Below, piece after piece: positions 35,263 through 45,234 of a stretch of 64,000 nucleotides of DNA. Both the position numbers and the translations under genes were made by a program. This DNA comes from Vulcanimicrobiota bacterium (GTDB lineage: Bacteria > Vulcanimicrobiota > JAJTBE01). The DNA lies in NCBI GenBank assembly GCA_021107945.1, contig JAIORV010000069.1, positions 1 to 64,000 of the forward strand, read 5' to 3'. The notes under the pieces were generated by a model, which saw only the letters and a program-made list of their open reading frames with translations, did no database searches and had not been told where the DNA came from. How positions within the stretch are numbered: the first letter of the stretch is position 1; every line of letters starts with the position of its first letter.

Positions 35263-35567
35263 ATTGGTCACCCCTCGTTCACCCCGGAAATCCCAACAAA
35301 ATGTTTGAATAGCATTCCTTTTTATGAAACCTCATTTCTTCCGGTTCCATTTTTCTCCTACCGGAATCTTTTATAATAAAATTGTAGATATTCACCGCTG
35401 AGTTTTAAATGAAGTTAACACTCTTAACTGCAAGGTTGAAATTGAGATTAATCACACACTTAAATATCAAGAATCTTATAGAGGGTATCAAAGGAGATGT
35501 TAGAAATAATAGGTTGGAAATTGGAGCCAACTTCCAACTTCCAATTTCCCTATGATTGAGGCTTACA
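35263..35567. other. Divergent intergenic region
   Basis: About 300 bases between divergently transcribed genes; promoters for both must lie here. It contains weak remnants of the repeat families ('ttcaccgctgag' at 35391, 'ggttggaaattggagccaacttcc' at 35513). No gene is visible. Confidence 0.5.
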
Positions 35568-36662
35568 ATGCGACCTTTATTAATATCATACCCGGGATTA
35601 AAAGAGAAACTTTCCCATATTGACCTTGGAGAATTTCCCACACCCGTGCAAAAACTGGATAATTTGGGGAGATATTTGGGAAACGACGATATCTATCTCA
35701 AAAATGACGGATTGAGCGCTCCCGTCTATTGTGGAAACAAGGTTCGTAAACTGGAGTTTCTGCTTGCGGAAGCTCTTGACGAAGGGGCGAAGGAGGTTCT
35801 TACATTCGGCTTCGCCGGCTCCAATCATGCGACGGCAACCGCATTTTACGCAGAGAAGATTGGAATCAAGAGCATCTCAATGCTCATGCCGCAACCCAAC
35901 GCAAGATATTTAAGGAAAAACCTGCTGATGAGCTATAGAGCCGGCGCAGAGCTTCATCAATATCCAGATAAAAAGTTTCTTGCCTTGGGAACAATTAATG
36001 AAATGATAAAACATATGGTGAAAAGAGGTCAATTCCCAAAGATTATCCCCGCGGGCGGAAGTTCACCACCGGGAGTCGCGGGCTTTATCAACGCCGCCAT
36101 GGAACTCAAGATACAGATCCGGGAAGGACTATTGCCCGAGCCCGATAAAATATATGTGCCGATGGGAACCGGCGGCACGGCGGTGGGGCTTATGATAGGC
36201 GTAAAATTGTCCGAATTAAAAACCAGGATTATCCCTGTTCGTGTCATCGATTCTCAGTATGCGAATGAAGATATTGTCTGCAATCTTTTTAATAAGACAA
36301 TTTCTTTCCTGCGAGAAAAAGATCCCACATTTCCCCACTTGAAAATATCAAAAGAAGAAATCGAGTTAAAAGAAGGCTTCTTCGGTCAGGAATACGCTCT
36401 TTTCACACAAGAGGGGATGAATGCTGTAAGACTTCTCGATGATAAAGAGGGAATCAAGCTTGACGGCGCATACACAGGAAAAGCCTTTGCCGGATTACTA
36501 AGCGACCTGAAAAAAGGAAAACTCAAAGACGAAGTGGTTGTTTTCTGGAATACTTACAATAACAGGGATTTATCACATTTGATTTCGAATATTGATTATC
36601 ATGATCTGCCGGAAGTTTTTCACGGATATTTTGAGGAAGATTTACAGCCCCTGGAAATATGA
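35568..36662 (+). CDS. PLP-dependent ACC deaminase / D-cysteine desulfhydrase-like enzyme
   Basis: 364 residues from the ATG at 35568 (TGAGG site). Fold type II pyridoxal phosphate enzyme: the Schiff-base lysine is in YCGNKVRKLEFLLAEA, the substrate loop GFAGSNHATATAFYAEKIG follows, and the phosphate-binding glycine loop is VPMGTGGTAVGLMIG. These match the 1-aminocyclopropane-1-carboxylate deaminase / D-cysteine desulfhydrase family. Substrate cannot be told apart by eye. It is followed after 36 bases by a large membrane protein. Confidence 0.85.
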   Translation: MRPLLISYPGLKEKLSHIDLGEFPTPVQKLDNLGRYLGNDDIYLKNDGLSAPVYCGNKVRKLEFLLAEALDEGAKEVLTFGFAGSNHATATAFYAEKIGIKSISMLMPQPNARYLRKNLLMSYRAGAELHQYPDKKFLALGTINEMIKHMVKRGQFPKIIPAGGSSPPGVAGFINAAMELKIQIREGLLPEPDKIYVPMGTGGTAVGLMIGVKLSELKTRIIPVRVIDSQYANEDIVCNLFNKTISFLREKDPTFPHLKISKEEIELKEGFFGQEYALFTQEGMNAVRLLDDKEGIKLDGAYTGKAFAGLLSDLKKGKLKDEVVVFWNTYNNRDLSHLISNIDYHDLPEVFHGYFEEDLQPLEI

Positions 36663-36698
36663 TTATAATAATTGTGAATTGTCGATCAGGAGATTTTC

Positions 36699-38576
36699 AT
36701 GAAGGATTTCATATCATCTGTCAAGCTCCGGGCAAAAGACCTGTTACACAATAAAGGAGCTATATATTTTATTCTTCTGTGTGTTTTTATTGTCCTGATA
36801 GTTATCAACAACCTGAACTGGTTAAAACTGGATAATAATATTCCCATAGATGACCAGGCGAGCCACATATATAATAGTTATTACTTTTTTCATAAGCTCA
36901 ATGCCGGTGATTTCAGGCGATTTCTTCTTGAATGCAGATTTTATTATCCACCCCTTGTATATCAATTGAGCGCGCTTTTCTTTTTATTTACTCCCCAAAA
37001 CCCGGACCTGGCGGTATTGAGCCAGATTCCTTTCTGGGCTATTCTTATTCTTTCAATATTTTTTATCGGGAAACATCTCTGGAGTTATGAGGTGGGCTTT
37101 CTTGCGGGGATTGCGGCATTCGGATTCCCTTACATGTTGACGATGTCTCAATCATACCTTCTGGATCTCCCCTGTGCCGCGATGGTATCGTTGTGCCTGC
37201 TTTTCTTGCTTTTGAGCGAATATTTTCAAAGGTCCGCATGGACTATAGCCTTTTTTATCGCTTTTGCTTTTTCCATGCTGACAAAGTGGTCTTCGATATT
37301 CTATATCTTACTGTTGTTAATTATTTACTTTGCCATATTCATAAGGAATGCATTTAAAGAGAAAAAATCTCCCTGGATGCTGGTTGTTATGCTTGTAACA
37401 ACAATTTTTTTCGCCATAATGGGTTTGCTGTGGATCAGAGTGGAGTTGGCAAACAGCACAATGATTTATGAAAATATGCTCAGGAGCTATTTCATATCAA
37501 TCGTCCCCCTCCTTGTGTTGTTTGTAATAACTTCATTTTTGCCCTTCGTGGCGAAAAGCTCGAAAAGGTTCGTGCAGGGAGTGCAACTTTTCATCATCGG
37601 AATCTGGCATTCATATGCAATAAAATTTTTCTTCTATGTCAGATATTTCAACGAAGTTACAACATCGGGGATCCAGGAGGGAGACACATTCTCAATTACC
37701 TGGTTTCTTAAACGTTTCACACTTGAAGTTCAGGGGATTCCCTGGATGTTTTTCCTTATTATCGGGATTCTATGGTACATTTTCACCCGGGACAAGAGGA
37801 ATGATCGGACCATATATATAATCGGATTTCTCGGTTCCCTGGCAATCTTATTTTGCATACAGGATAAGGAGCCGAGGTACTTTCTTCCCCTGGTGGTATA
37901 TACATCGGTGATTCTGACTTATTGGATCATACAAATAAAATGGAAACCGCTGAGGGTGTTTTTATCTTTGGTTCTGATTGTTGTTGCAATACCGGGAATA
38001 GTCGGGTGGAGACATGAGGAATTGAATGAATATGTAAGATACAATAAACAGGAACAACGATATTATAATCCAATTATTGCTGAACCTCCCCGGAAAGCAG
38101 ACTGGCAGATCGATGAAATTGTCGGTAGTCTGGATAGAAACGTGGGCAATAAAGCGACACTGCTGTTCGTGGCTCTTGAAGGACATGCGGCGGGGAGCTC
38201 CTCTCCCAACTTTATGAGAATGGCCTTGAACAGAGATTCGGAAAGGCAGGTCCTAATTCCATGGTTAGTAGGCGGTATGGAGGCTGAAGGTTTCGTTCCC
38301 GATCAAAGAAGAAGGTTTAAATTCTTCATTATCATTCCCGATTTCGAAGGTGATTATATTTTTGATTCCGTATTGATCTTATATTTCGAGGATAAATCCA
38401 AAAAAGTCGATAATAAATTATATTTCAGGGATATACTTTCAGCCCGTGGGTTTACAGGAAAACTCAGAGAAAAAAGCAAGTTGAAAATGCCTGGAAATAC
38501 AGTACTGCATTTCATTGAACTGAAGATAGAACCGCCGATGTGTATGCAGGAGATTAAAGAGGGCATACAGGATTGA
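36699..38576 (+). CDS. GT39/ArnT-like membrane glycosyltransferase
   Basis: 625 residues with about ten hydrophobic helices between ~18 and ~430 and a C-terminal soluble part of ~200 residues. The first periplasmic loop carries DDQASHIYNSYYFF, the acidic motif region of GT-C enzymes, and later helices contain SYLLDLPCAAMVSLCLLFLL, the typical dolichyl/undecaprenyl-phosphate-sugar transferase (PMT_2, GT39) pattern. It would move a sugar from a lipid carrier to a lipid or protein outside the membrane. Acceptor unknown. AGGAG precedes the ATG. Confidence 0.75.
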   Translation: MKDFISSVKLRAKDLLHNKGAIYFILLCVFIVLIVINNLNWLKLDNNIPIDDQASHIYNSYYFFHKLNAGDFRRFLLECRFYYPPLVYQLSALFFLFTPQNPDLAVLSQIPFWAILILSIFFIGKHLWSYEVGFLAGIAAFGFPYMLTMSQSYLLDLPCAAMVSLCLLFLLLSEYFQRSAWTIAFFIAFAFSMLTKWSSIFYILLLLIIYFAIFIRNAFKEKKSPWMLVVMLVTTIFFAIMGLLWIRVELANSTMIYENMLRSYFISIVPLLVLFVITSFLPFVAKSSKRFVQGVQLFIIGIWHSYAIKFFFYVRYFNEVTTSGIQEGDTFSITWFLKRFTLEVQGIPWMFFLIIGILWYIFTRDKRNDRTIYIIGFLGSLAILFCIQDKEPRYFLPLVVYTSVILTYWIIQIKWKPLRVFLSLVLIVVAIPGIVGWRHEELNEYVRYNKQEQRYYNPIIAEPPRKADWQIDEIVGSLDRNVGNKATLLFVALEGHAAGSSSPNFMRMALNRDSERQVLIPWLVGGMEAEGFVPDQRRRFKFFIIIPDFEGDYIFDSVLILYFEDKSKKVDNKLYFRDILSARGFTGKLREKSKLKMPGNTVLHFIELKIEPPMCMQEIKEGIQD

Positions 38577-38643
38577 AGGGAAATTATTATTACTATAGAA
38601 TTTTTAAATCCTGAAAAAATTATTATTATGAGGAGGCACAAAG

Positions 38644-39285
38644 GTGAGGAAAAGATATTTTTTGTTTGCTGTAGTGGTTTTAATCTTGCTCAGCATTGCT
38701 TTAACTTTGCCCAACGCATATGCAAAGACAAAGAAGCCCCCGCCGGATTATATGCCGATGGCCGTGGGGTACTGGTGGAAATATAAGATGGTGGAGAATA
38801 AACAGGAATTTACCATCAAGGTAATTGGCAAGGAAAAAGTTGGCGACGTTATGTGTTACAAACTCGAGACCCTTGCAAGCAATGGCAAGGTAATGATGGT
38901 CGAGTATTATTCCAAGCAACCGGGAAAGGTGATGTGGCATCGCGAGAAGTATGTAATGGCAAAACAAACCGTCGATTTCAAACCTCTGAGAACATTTATC
39001 CTCAACCCCCTGTATAAAGGTGCGAAATGGTCATGGAAGGGTAAGGGGATGATGGATGTTGACATCGAAGAGTCGGCGATAGTAACCGGTTTTGAGAAAG
39101 TCGAAGTTCCTGCGGGTAAATTCGGCACAGCAAAGGTTGATATAAAGATAATACAGGGTGGACAGGAAGTACCGAAAACATACTGGTACGCTCCAAATAT
39201 CGGAATGGTGAAGTCGTTAATGAAGACTACTGTTGGAGATAAAAATGTAGTACTTATAAAGTATAATTTGAAGAGGAAAAAATAA
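38644..39285 (+). CDS. Secreted beta-rich protein
   Basis: 213 residues starting at GTG 38644 behind AGGAGG. A Sec signal peptide (YFLFAVVVLILLSIALTLPN, cleavage near AYA) leads to a beta-rich domain: DYMPMAVGYWWKYKMVENKQ, FTIKVIGKEKVGDVMCYKLE, VEVPAGKFGTAKVDIKII, TYWYAPNIGMVKSLMKTT. This 'YWxY...VGxVK' layout occurs in many small exported beta-barrel-like proteins (DUF3108-like in feel). Function unknown. A strong terminator follows. Confidence 0.65.
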   Translation: MRKRYFLFAVVVLILLSIALTLPNAYAKTKKPPPDYMPMAVGYWWKYKMVENKQEFTIKVIGKEKVGDVMCYKLETLASNGKVMMVEYYSKQPGKVMWHREKYVMAKQTVDFKPLRTFILNPLYKGAKWSWKGKGMMDVDIEESAIVTGFEKVEVPAGKFGTAKVDIKIIQGGQEVPKTYWYAPNIGMVKSLMKTTVGDKNVVLIKYNLKRKK

Positions 39286-39314
39286 CTTCTTATCTATATT
39301 TCTGAATTTTTAGG

Positions 39315-39344
39315 AAGCAAGAGGCAAACGTCTCTTGCTTTTTG
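39315..39344 (+). terminator. Rho-independent terminator
   Basis: AAGCAAGAG (39315-39323) pairs with CTCTTGCTT (39332-39340) with an 8-base loop, then a T run to 39343. It lies 30 bases past the stop codon of the secreted protein gene. Confidence 0.85.
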
Positions 39345-39616
39345 TTTGCGGTTTTTATTTCAGACCTGCGTTACTCATATTTCCCCATCGGGAAGCCACT
39401 GAAGTGGCTGAAAAAGTAAGAAAAGGGGGGATTTCTCTATTTCCCCCGGTTAAAACCGGGGGTTAATCTCATGGGAGGTTTAAAAACCTCCGCTACCCAA
39501 CCTCCGGGGTCCGCCATTATTCATTTTCTTCGTGTTCTCCGTGGCTTCGTGGTGAAAATAAAAACCCTTTGCGAACTCTGCGTTCTTGGCGGTTAAAATA
39601 ACATTTTACATTGTAT
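39345..39616. repeat. Repeat-bearing gap
   Basis: Contains AAGCCACTGAAGTGGCT (39392-39408, hairpin of the CTGAAG-core family), 'cccccggttaaaaccggggg' (39444-39463, a further hairpin), 'gaggtttaaaaacctccgctac' and 'gtgttctccgtggcttcgtggtg' type units up to 39600. No gene is seen. Confidence 0.7.
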
Positions 39617-40507
39617 TTACATTGTAACACTCTTTGCGAGGGCGATGGCTCCCAGGACACCCGACCTCTCACCGAGTCCCGGAGGGACAATATACCTGTC
39701 TATATGCTCAAGTATCTCAGGGGACTGTATGTAACCGTTTAACAGCTTCAGTACTTTTTTCCTGATTTTTGGGAAAAGCTGTGACTGTTTCATTACTCCA
39801 CCCCCCATAATTATTCTCCGGGGAGAGAGGGTGCATATCAGGTTATGCAGTCCCAGGGCGAGGTAATGAGCCTCAAGGTCCCAGGCAGGATGATCGGGGG
39901 GAAGTGTATGTGCTTTTTGCCCCCATCTCTCCTCGATGGCGGGGCCGCATGCAAGTCCCTCGAGACAGTCCCCGTGATACGGACATTTTCCTTGATACGG
40001 ATCTTTTTCCCGGTCGTGGGGGATTCTCATATGCCCCATCTCAGGATGGATAAGGCCATGTATTAGCTTTCCCCTGACCATGCCGCCCCCGCCAAGTCCT
40101 GTGCCGATCGTAAGATATATGAATGTATCAAGTCCCCCGGCGGCTCCCCATATATATTCACCCTGCGCCGCCCCGTTTACATCGGTGTCAAAACCCACAG
40201 GCAAGTTTAATGCTTCTTTTATGTTACCTGCGAAATCCGTATTTCTCCACCCGGGTTTGGGAGTTGATGTGATGTAACCATATGTCGGCGAGTCAGGATC
40301 GGGATCGGCAGGGCCGAATGTTGCAATGCCAATAGCTTTTATATCTTCTTTTTTCATTTGCTCTTTAAAGAATTCTATTGTCTTGCCCAGGGTTTCTTCC
40401 GGGGTTGTGGTGGAAAATTGCTCCTGCGCTCTTATGTCATCGGGTCCTGAACCCACAGCACATACAAACTTGGTTCCCCCTGCTTCTATACCGCCAAATA
40501 CATCCAT
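39617..40507 (-). CDS. ROK-family sugar kinase (fructokinase-like)
   Basis: 296 residues. The ATP-binding motif [15 protein letters not shown] opens the protein; [17 protein letters not shown] with its catalytic Asp and [12 protein letters not shown] follow; the zinc-binding ROK cluster is HPEMGHM then [14 protein letters not shown]. This matches fructokinase/ScrK-GmuE type ROK kinases, which phosphorylate fructose or a related hexose. ATG start behind GAAGGGAG. No sugar transporter or glycosidase lies beside it. Confidence 0.9.
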   Translation of the reverse strand: MDVFGGIEAGGTKFVCAVGSGPDDIRAQEQFSTTTPEETLGKTIEFFKEQMKKEDIKAIGIATFGPADPDPDSPTYGYITSTPKPGWRNTDFAGNIKEALNLPVGFDTDVNGAAQGEYIWGAAGGLDTFIYLTIGTGLGGGGMVRGKLIHGLIHPEMGHMRIPHDREKDPYQGKCPYHGDCLEGLACGPAIEERWGQKAHTLPPDHPAWDLEAHYLALGLHNLICTLSPRRIIMGGGVMKQSQLFPKIRKKVLKLLNGYIQSPEILEHIDRYIVPPGLGERSGVLGAIALAKSVTM

Positions 40508-40891
40508 GGCAATCTCCCTTCAAGATAATTTTCGGTAAATGATTCCTTAAAATACCTTCTTATCTTGTTCACTTTCTCCTCCAGTGCCCGGCTAGATTCG
40601 GATAGTTATGGTGGTTTTGACTTGATTTTTTTTTGAACTAAAAAATCTGTTAATAGAAGATCGGATTATATTTTTGATAAAAACATGTTATTTTTTTTAT
40701 TCTCGCAGGTAAATTAGCAAAAAAATAGAATACTATCTATATATTTTTAACATGGCATGGCTTCAATAAATTCAATATTAATTCAGCATTCGGGGCAGGT
40801 TTGGAGGAGTGGAGTTTATTTAAATCTTATATGATTTTTTTAACATTACACTCTGTCCTAATCGACTCGATTTTGAAATGGAGGTATGGAA
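40508..40891. other. AT-rich divergent gap
   Basis: About 380 bases between divergent genes with low GC content and several T and A runs (for example 40625-40640 and 40676-40700). No gene or repeat-family member is obvious; promoter regions for both sides probably lie here. Confidence 0.5.
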
Positions 40892-42031
40892 ATGGTTGAA
40901 ATAACTGAGGTACAGGAGATTGGTAACTCCACAGATGAAGAAAAAGTATCTGGCAAAGTCGAGATTAAGAAGAAGTCTCTCAAGTCCAGGAAGAGAAAAA
41001 AGAAAGCCGAGAAAGCAGGCAAGAGACTATTAAAGCAGATCTACACGCTTGACACAAAGCATCTCATTGCCAAGGTAGGCTTTATCCTGAATCAGATACC
41101 CCGGACAAGGGATAATGACAAGCTTCTTACGGTAGAGATCTACAAGACTTTCTATAGGGATTTTCTTGTCGATGGTGATAAAATAAAGTTGGATGATCTC
41201 CTTACTCTGCCTAAAAGTTACGAGATGCAGCGATACAGGGCTCATATACAGAATGTGCTGGGTCTTTTCAGGGCTTCCCCGGATGTTCAGAAAAGAAGGA
41301 AAGTCCGCAGAAAAGAATGGCGTGAGGATGAAGGCTCGATCCTTTCACCCCCTGTCGAAGTTTTCACTACAGAATGCGGTTCCGACTCGCCACACCTGGT
41401 GGTTGCCAGTTTGTGGATATATGACAGGCTTAAAAATCACTCCATACTAAGTGAATTCAGAGATTTTAAGGAGAAAAAAGTCAAAAACCACAGACTTATA
41501 TTCTCAAACACCACAAAACGAAATATAGAAATGGCAAATGAATTTTTCGATTTGATACTCAAGTTTTCCGATTTCATTGGTTTTAAAGCGCATATCTTCC
41601 ATGATTACAAGGAAAAAGTTGATAGTGTGCATGAAGCCTATCTTGAGCATGTTCTTGAATCAATGGATGATGAAGTTGAACGTAACAACATCAAATTACC
41701 CAAGTCTTTGTCAATAATTAAAAGCTCGTCAATAGAGGACGAGGGCAATATACTTGAGCATGTTCGCAGTCATATGAACAAGATTATGTCAGGGAAATAT
41801 GACAACAATGTATTTATCGATCAGTTTTTCTCCATTGACACCGAGAGCTCACCCCTGCTACAGATAACGGACTTCTTTGCCGGATCTCTCCATTACCTTT
41901 ACGGAAATAAAACCCCGGGCAAGAAACTAAAGGATAAATTAGCTTGTGAGATAATGAAAAAACTGAAGATTTCCACGAGAACCTGCACTCCCAAGAGAGG
42001 GAGTAAGAAAACCAGGATAACAATTATTTAA
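40892..42031 (+). CDS. DUF3800-like protein with basic N-terminal extension
   Basis: 379 residues from ATG at 40892 (GGAGG seven bases before; an ATG at 40886 is too close to that site). The first ~50 residues are Lys/Arg-rich (KSLKSRKRKKKAEKAGKR). From ~165 on it resembles DUF3800, a predicted RNase H-like fold: VFTTECGSDSPHLVVASLWI, and near the end IDTESSPLLQITDFFAGSLH, the family's usual LLQ-x-x-D-x-x-A-G signature. The opening D-E-S-G motif is altered to T-E-C-G, so activity is doubtful. DUF3800 proteins are often in defence or mobile regions. Confidence 0.5.
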   Translation: MVEITEVQEIGNSTDEEKVSGKVEIKKKSLKSRKRKKKAEKAGKRLLKQIYTLDTKHLIAKVGFILNQIPRTRDNDKLLTVEIYKTFYRDFLVDGDKIKLDDLLTLPKSYEMQRYRAHIQNVLGLFRASPDVQKRRKVRRKEWREDEGSILSPPVEVFTTECGSDSPHLVVASLWIYDRLKNHSILSEFRDFKEKKVKNHRLIFSNTTKRNIEMANEFFDLILKFSDFIGFKAHIFHDYKEKVDSVHEAYLEHVLESMDDEVERNNIKLPKSLSIIKSSSIEDEGNILEHVRSHMNKIMSGKYDNNVFIDQFFSIDTESSPLLQITDFFAGSLHYLYGNKTPGKKLKDKLACEIMKKLKISTRTCTPKRGSKKTRITII

Positions 42032-42160
42032 TAGGATTTTTTAAACATATTAATAATCCGGATAAATGTGCTGTTTTCTTGCGGGGCTATAAAGCAGGTT
42101 GGGAATTATGAGAAATCAGGGTTCTCTCGGAGTTTTTTCTGCAAGGCGGTATCTCATAGG

Positions 42161-45100
42161 ATGAATAAAAAGGGCATAAATGTTTTACTGATAGAGGATA
42201 ACCCTGATGACGCGCGGCTTATAGAAAAATTGCTTTCCATATCAGGGGGTACTGAAATTGAAGTAGAGTGTGCTTCTTGCCTCACAGCAGGCATAGATCG
42301 CCTTGTAATAGATGATGTCAGTTTAATATTGTTGGATCTCTGGCTTCCGGAAAGCCAGGGATTCGAAACACTCGATATAGTGCGTTCCCAGGCACCGGAA
42401 ACTCCCATAGTAGTCCTGACTGCATTTGAAGATGAAAACAGTGGAATTAAATCATTGCAAAAAGGTGCACAGGACTATCTTGTCAAGGGAAAATTAGATG
42501 GAAACCTGTTGGTGAGGGTTATACATTATTCCATCGAGCGGCAAAAAATTTTGAAACGGCTGCAACACCAGATTTTAGATGGTGAGCGAATCCGGGAAGA
42601 TTTGCGAAGAAGTGAAGAGAAATACCGCAGCATTTTTGAGAATATACAGGATATTTATTATGAAGTGGATTTTGCCGGAAGAATACTTTTATTGAGCCCT
42701 TCAGTGGAGCGAATATCAAAATACAAGAGAGAAGAATTAATCGGGAAATCATTATATGAGATATATTCAAACCCTGAAGACCGAAAGAACCTTTTGAGAG
42801 AAATCAAGAAGAATGGATATGTTTACGATTACGAGATACTTCTGAAGGATAAGAACGACACTCCTGTCCCCTGCTCCGTAACCTCGAAGGTAGTACTTGA
42901 TAAAAAAGGCAAACCTCTGAAAATCATAGGCACAATGCGAGATATCACCGAGCGCAAGCGGATGGATGAGGAGTTAAAAGCCAGCAGAGCCGGCTTTTCC
43001 AATATTGTGGAAAAAAACATGGATGGTATTGTTGTTTTAGATCGGGACAAAAGAGTGCGTTTCGCCAATCCTGCCGCTGAATCTTTTTTCCGCTGGAAGA
43101 CTGATGAAATTTCGGGAACACTAATCCGTTATCCTTTTAATGTTTATGAAGCCAAAGAACTTCCCATAATCCGTCCCAATGGTGAAGCAGGCATTGCCGA
43201 AATGCGCTTTACGAAAACGCAATGGGATGGAAAAGATGCCCATCTTGCACAACTTCGCGACATAACAGAGCGCAAGCAAGCGGAAGAGAATCTCAGAAGA
43301 TATAAGTATATGGTTGAATCCGCTAACGATGCAATATTCTTTAAGAATCTGAAAGGCCAGTATGTTATCGCCAACGCCAGGACTTTTGAAGCTTTTGGTT
43401 TACCGTCCGAGGAAGTAATAGGGAAGAATGATTATCAGTTAATGCCCGATGAAGAGGAGGCAAGGAAAAATACAGAAGATGATCAGGTTGTTTTCAAAAC
43501 GGGCAAACCCAAGGATGTTATTAAACAAATGACCGGTGCGGACGGGAAAGAACATTGGTTTCAGGCTATAAAGGCTCCACAATTTAATGAGGAAGGAAGC
43601 ATTATCGGGCTTGTTGGAATTGCAAGAGATATAACTGGAATCAAGCAGACGGAGGCAAAACTCCACCTCCTCAGTTCAGTCATTGAACAGACGGCTGAAG
43701 CTGTCGTAATAACCGATCTGGATGGTTCAATTCAGTATGTAAATCCCGAGTTTGAGAAGATTACCGGTTATTCAGCGGAAGAAGCTCTTGGAAAGAATCC
43801 CCGCATCTTAAAGAGCGGGAAGCATAATGAACAGTTTTATCAAGAATTGTGGGATACTATCAGTGGTGGGAGAATCTGGAAAGGGCGCTTTAGCAACAAG
43901 AAGAAAGACGGCACACTCTATCAGGAAGATGCGATCATTTTCCCGGTGTTGGATTCGACAGGAAGAATAACGAATTACGCGAAAGCGGCATATGACGCTA
44001 CTGAGAGAATCAGGCTCGAGAATCAATTCCTTCAGGCTCAAAAAATGGAAGCCATAGGACGTCTTGCCGGTGGTATAGCGCATGACTTCAATAATCTTTT
44101 GACAGGTATTATTGGGGGAGCTCAGTTGGCACAGATGGAATTATCGAAAAACGATCCCGTATTGGAATATATTGTGGATATAGAAAAAGCTTCCGATAGT
44201 GCCGCGGAATTGATACAACAACTTCTTGCCTTTAGTAGAAAGCAAATTGTTTCTCTAAGCGTGGTCGATCTAAACGATATCATTGTAAATATGTCGAGGA
44301 TGATTCAACGGGTAATTGGTGAAAATATTGAATTCTCAATGGTTCTGGATTCAGATATCAATTCAATAAAAGCGGATCCCACACAGATAGAGCAAATTAT
44401 TATGAATCTGGCAGTTAATGCCCGTGATGCTATACCCAAGAGAGGAACACTGTCCATCAAAACCACAATGATTGAATTTGGGGGAGAATTCCGGAAGGAA
44501 TTTCCATTTACCATACCCGGAAATTATGTTGTCTTGGAAATAAGTGATACCGGTGCTGGCATTGATAGTGAAACTCTATCCCATATTTTTGAACCCTTTT
44601 TCACGACCAAGGAGAAAGGCAAGGGCACGGGACTGGGCTTGTCAACGATATATGGTATTGTCAAACAACTTGATGGCTATATTATGGTTGACAGTGAACT
44701 GGGAGTGGGAACCTCTTTTAAGATCTATCTTCGACCGACAATGGAAGATGAAGCTATCCGTTTGCAAAGGAAACCAATTCCCATACAGGAGAAGCTTTCC
44801 GGGTCAGAGACAATACTGGTGGTCGAAGACGATTGGCTTATCAGAAAAGTCATCTGGCAGGTTCTGGAGAAGATGGGTTATGAAATGCTATTTGCAGAAA
44901 GAGGCAAAGAAGCGTTGCTTTTATGTGAGGGGATGGAGAAGAAGCCTGACCTCTTAATAACTGATATTGTTCTGCCGGATGTAAACGGGCGTGAACTTGC
45001 CATACAATTAAATGAGAAATTCCCGGGGATCAAGACACTTTTTATGTCGGGTTATTCAGAAGAGATTGCTGGACCTGAATCCATACTTGATGAAAAAGTG

Positions 45101-45169
45101 GATTTCCTTGGGAAGCCTTTCAGCCCGGATAAACTTTTGAGGAAGATCAGAGAAATATTAGACAGGTAA
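42161..45169 (+). CDS. Hybrid sensor histidine kinase with two receiver domains and four PAS domains
   Basis: 1002 residues from the ATG at 42161, where the receiver domain begins; the frame opens at GTG 42068. Order: receiver (INVLLIEDNPDDARLIEKLL, phospho-Asp in LILLDLWLP), about four PAS domains each ending near DITERK-type linkers, HisKA with the phospho-His in GGIAHDFNNLLTGI, HATPase with NLAVNARDAI, DTGAGID and GKGTGLGLSTIYGIV, and a C-terminal receiver (ETILVVEDDWLIR, LITDIVLPDVNG). No membrane segment, so a cytoplasmic sensor. The phosphate could pass between both receivers; the output partner is not nearby. Confidence 0.9.
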   Translation: MNKKGINVLLIEDNPDDARLIEKLLSISGGTEIEVECASCLTAGIDRLVIDDVSLILLDLWLPESQGFETLDIVRSQAPETPIVVLTAFEDENSGIKSLQKGAQDYLVKGKLDGNLLVRVIHYSIERQKILKRLQHQILDGERIREDLRRSEEKYRSIFENIQDIYYEVDFAGRILLLSPSVERISKYKREELIGKSLYEIYSNPEDRKNLLREIKKNGYVYDYEILLKDKNDTPVPCSVTSKVVLDKKGKPLKIIGTMRDITERKRMDEELKASRAGFSNIVEKNMDGIVVLDRDKRVRFANPAAESFFRWKTDEISGTLIRYPFNVYEAKELPIIRPNGEAGIAEMRFTKTQWDGKDAHLAQLRDITERKQAEENLRRYKYMVESANDAIFFKNLKGQYVIANARTFEAFGLPSEEVIGKNDYQLMPDEEEARKNTEDDQVVFKTGKPKDVIKQMTGADGKEHWFQAIKAPQFNEEGSIIGLVGIARDITGIKQTEAKLHLLSSVIEQTAEAVVITDLDGSIQYVNPEFEKITGYSAEEALGKNPRILKSGKHNEQFYQELWDTISGGRIWKGRFSNKKKDGTLYQEDAIIFPVLDSTGRITNYAKAAYDATERIRLENQFLQAQKMEAIGRLAGGIAHDFNNLLTGIIGGAQLAQMELSKNDPVLEYIVDIEKASDSAAELIQQLLAFSRKQIVSLSVVDLNDIIVNMSRMIQRVIGENIEFSMVLDSDINSIKADPTQIEQIIMNLAVNARDAIPKRGTLSIKTTMIEFGGEFRKEFPFTIPGNYVVLEISDTGAGIDSETLSHIFEPFFTTKEKGKGTGLGLSTIYGIVKQLDGYIMVDSELGVGTSFKIYLRPTMEDEAIRLQRKPIPIQEKLSGSETILVVEDDWLIRKVIWQVLEKMGYEMLFAERGKEALLLCEGMEKKPDLLITDIVLPDVNGRELAIQLNEKFPGIKTLFMSGYSEEIAGPESILDEKVDFLGKPFSPDKLLRKIREILDR

Positions 45170-45234
45170 CTGCTATCTGTCATAAATCGCCTTAATGTAT
45201 TTATCGATTTCTACTCCGCTCCCGGCAAAAGTTT

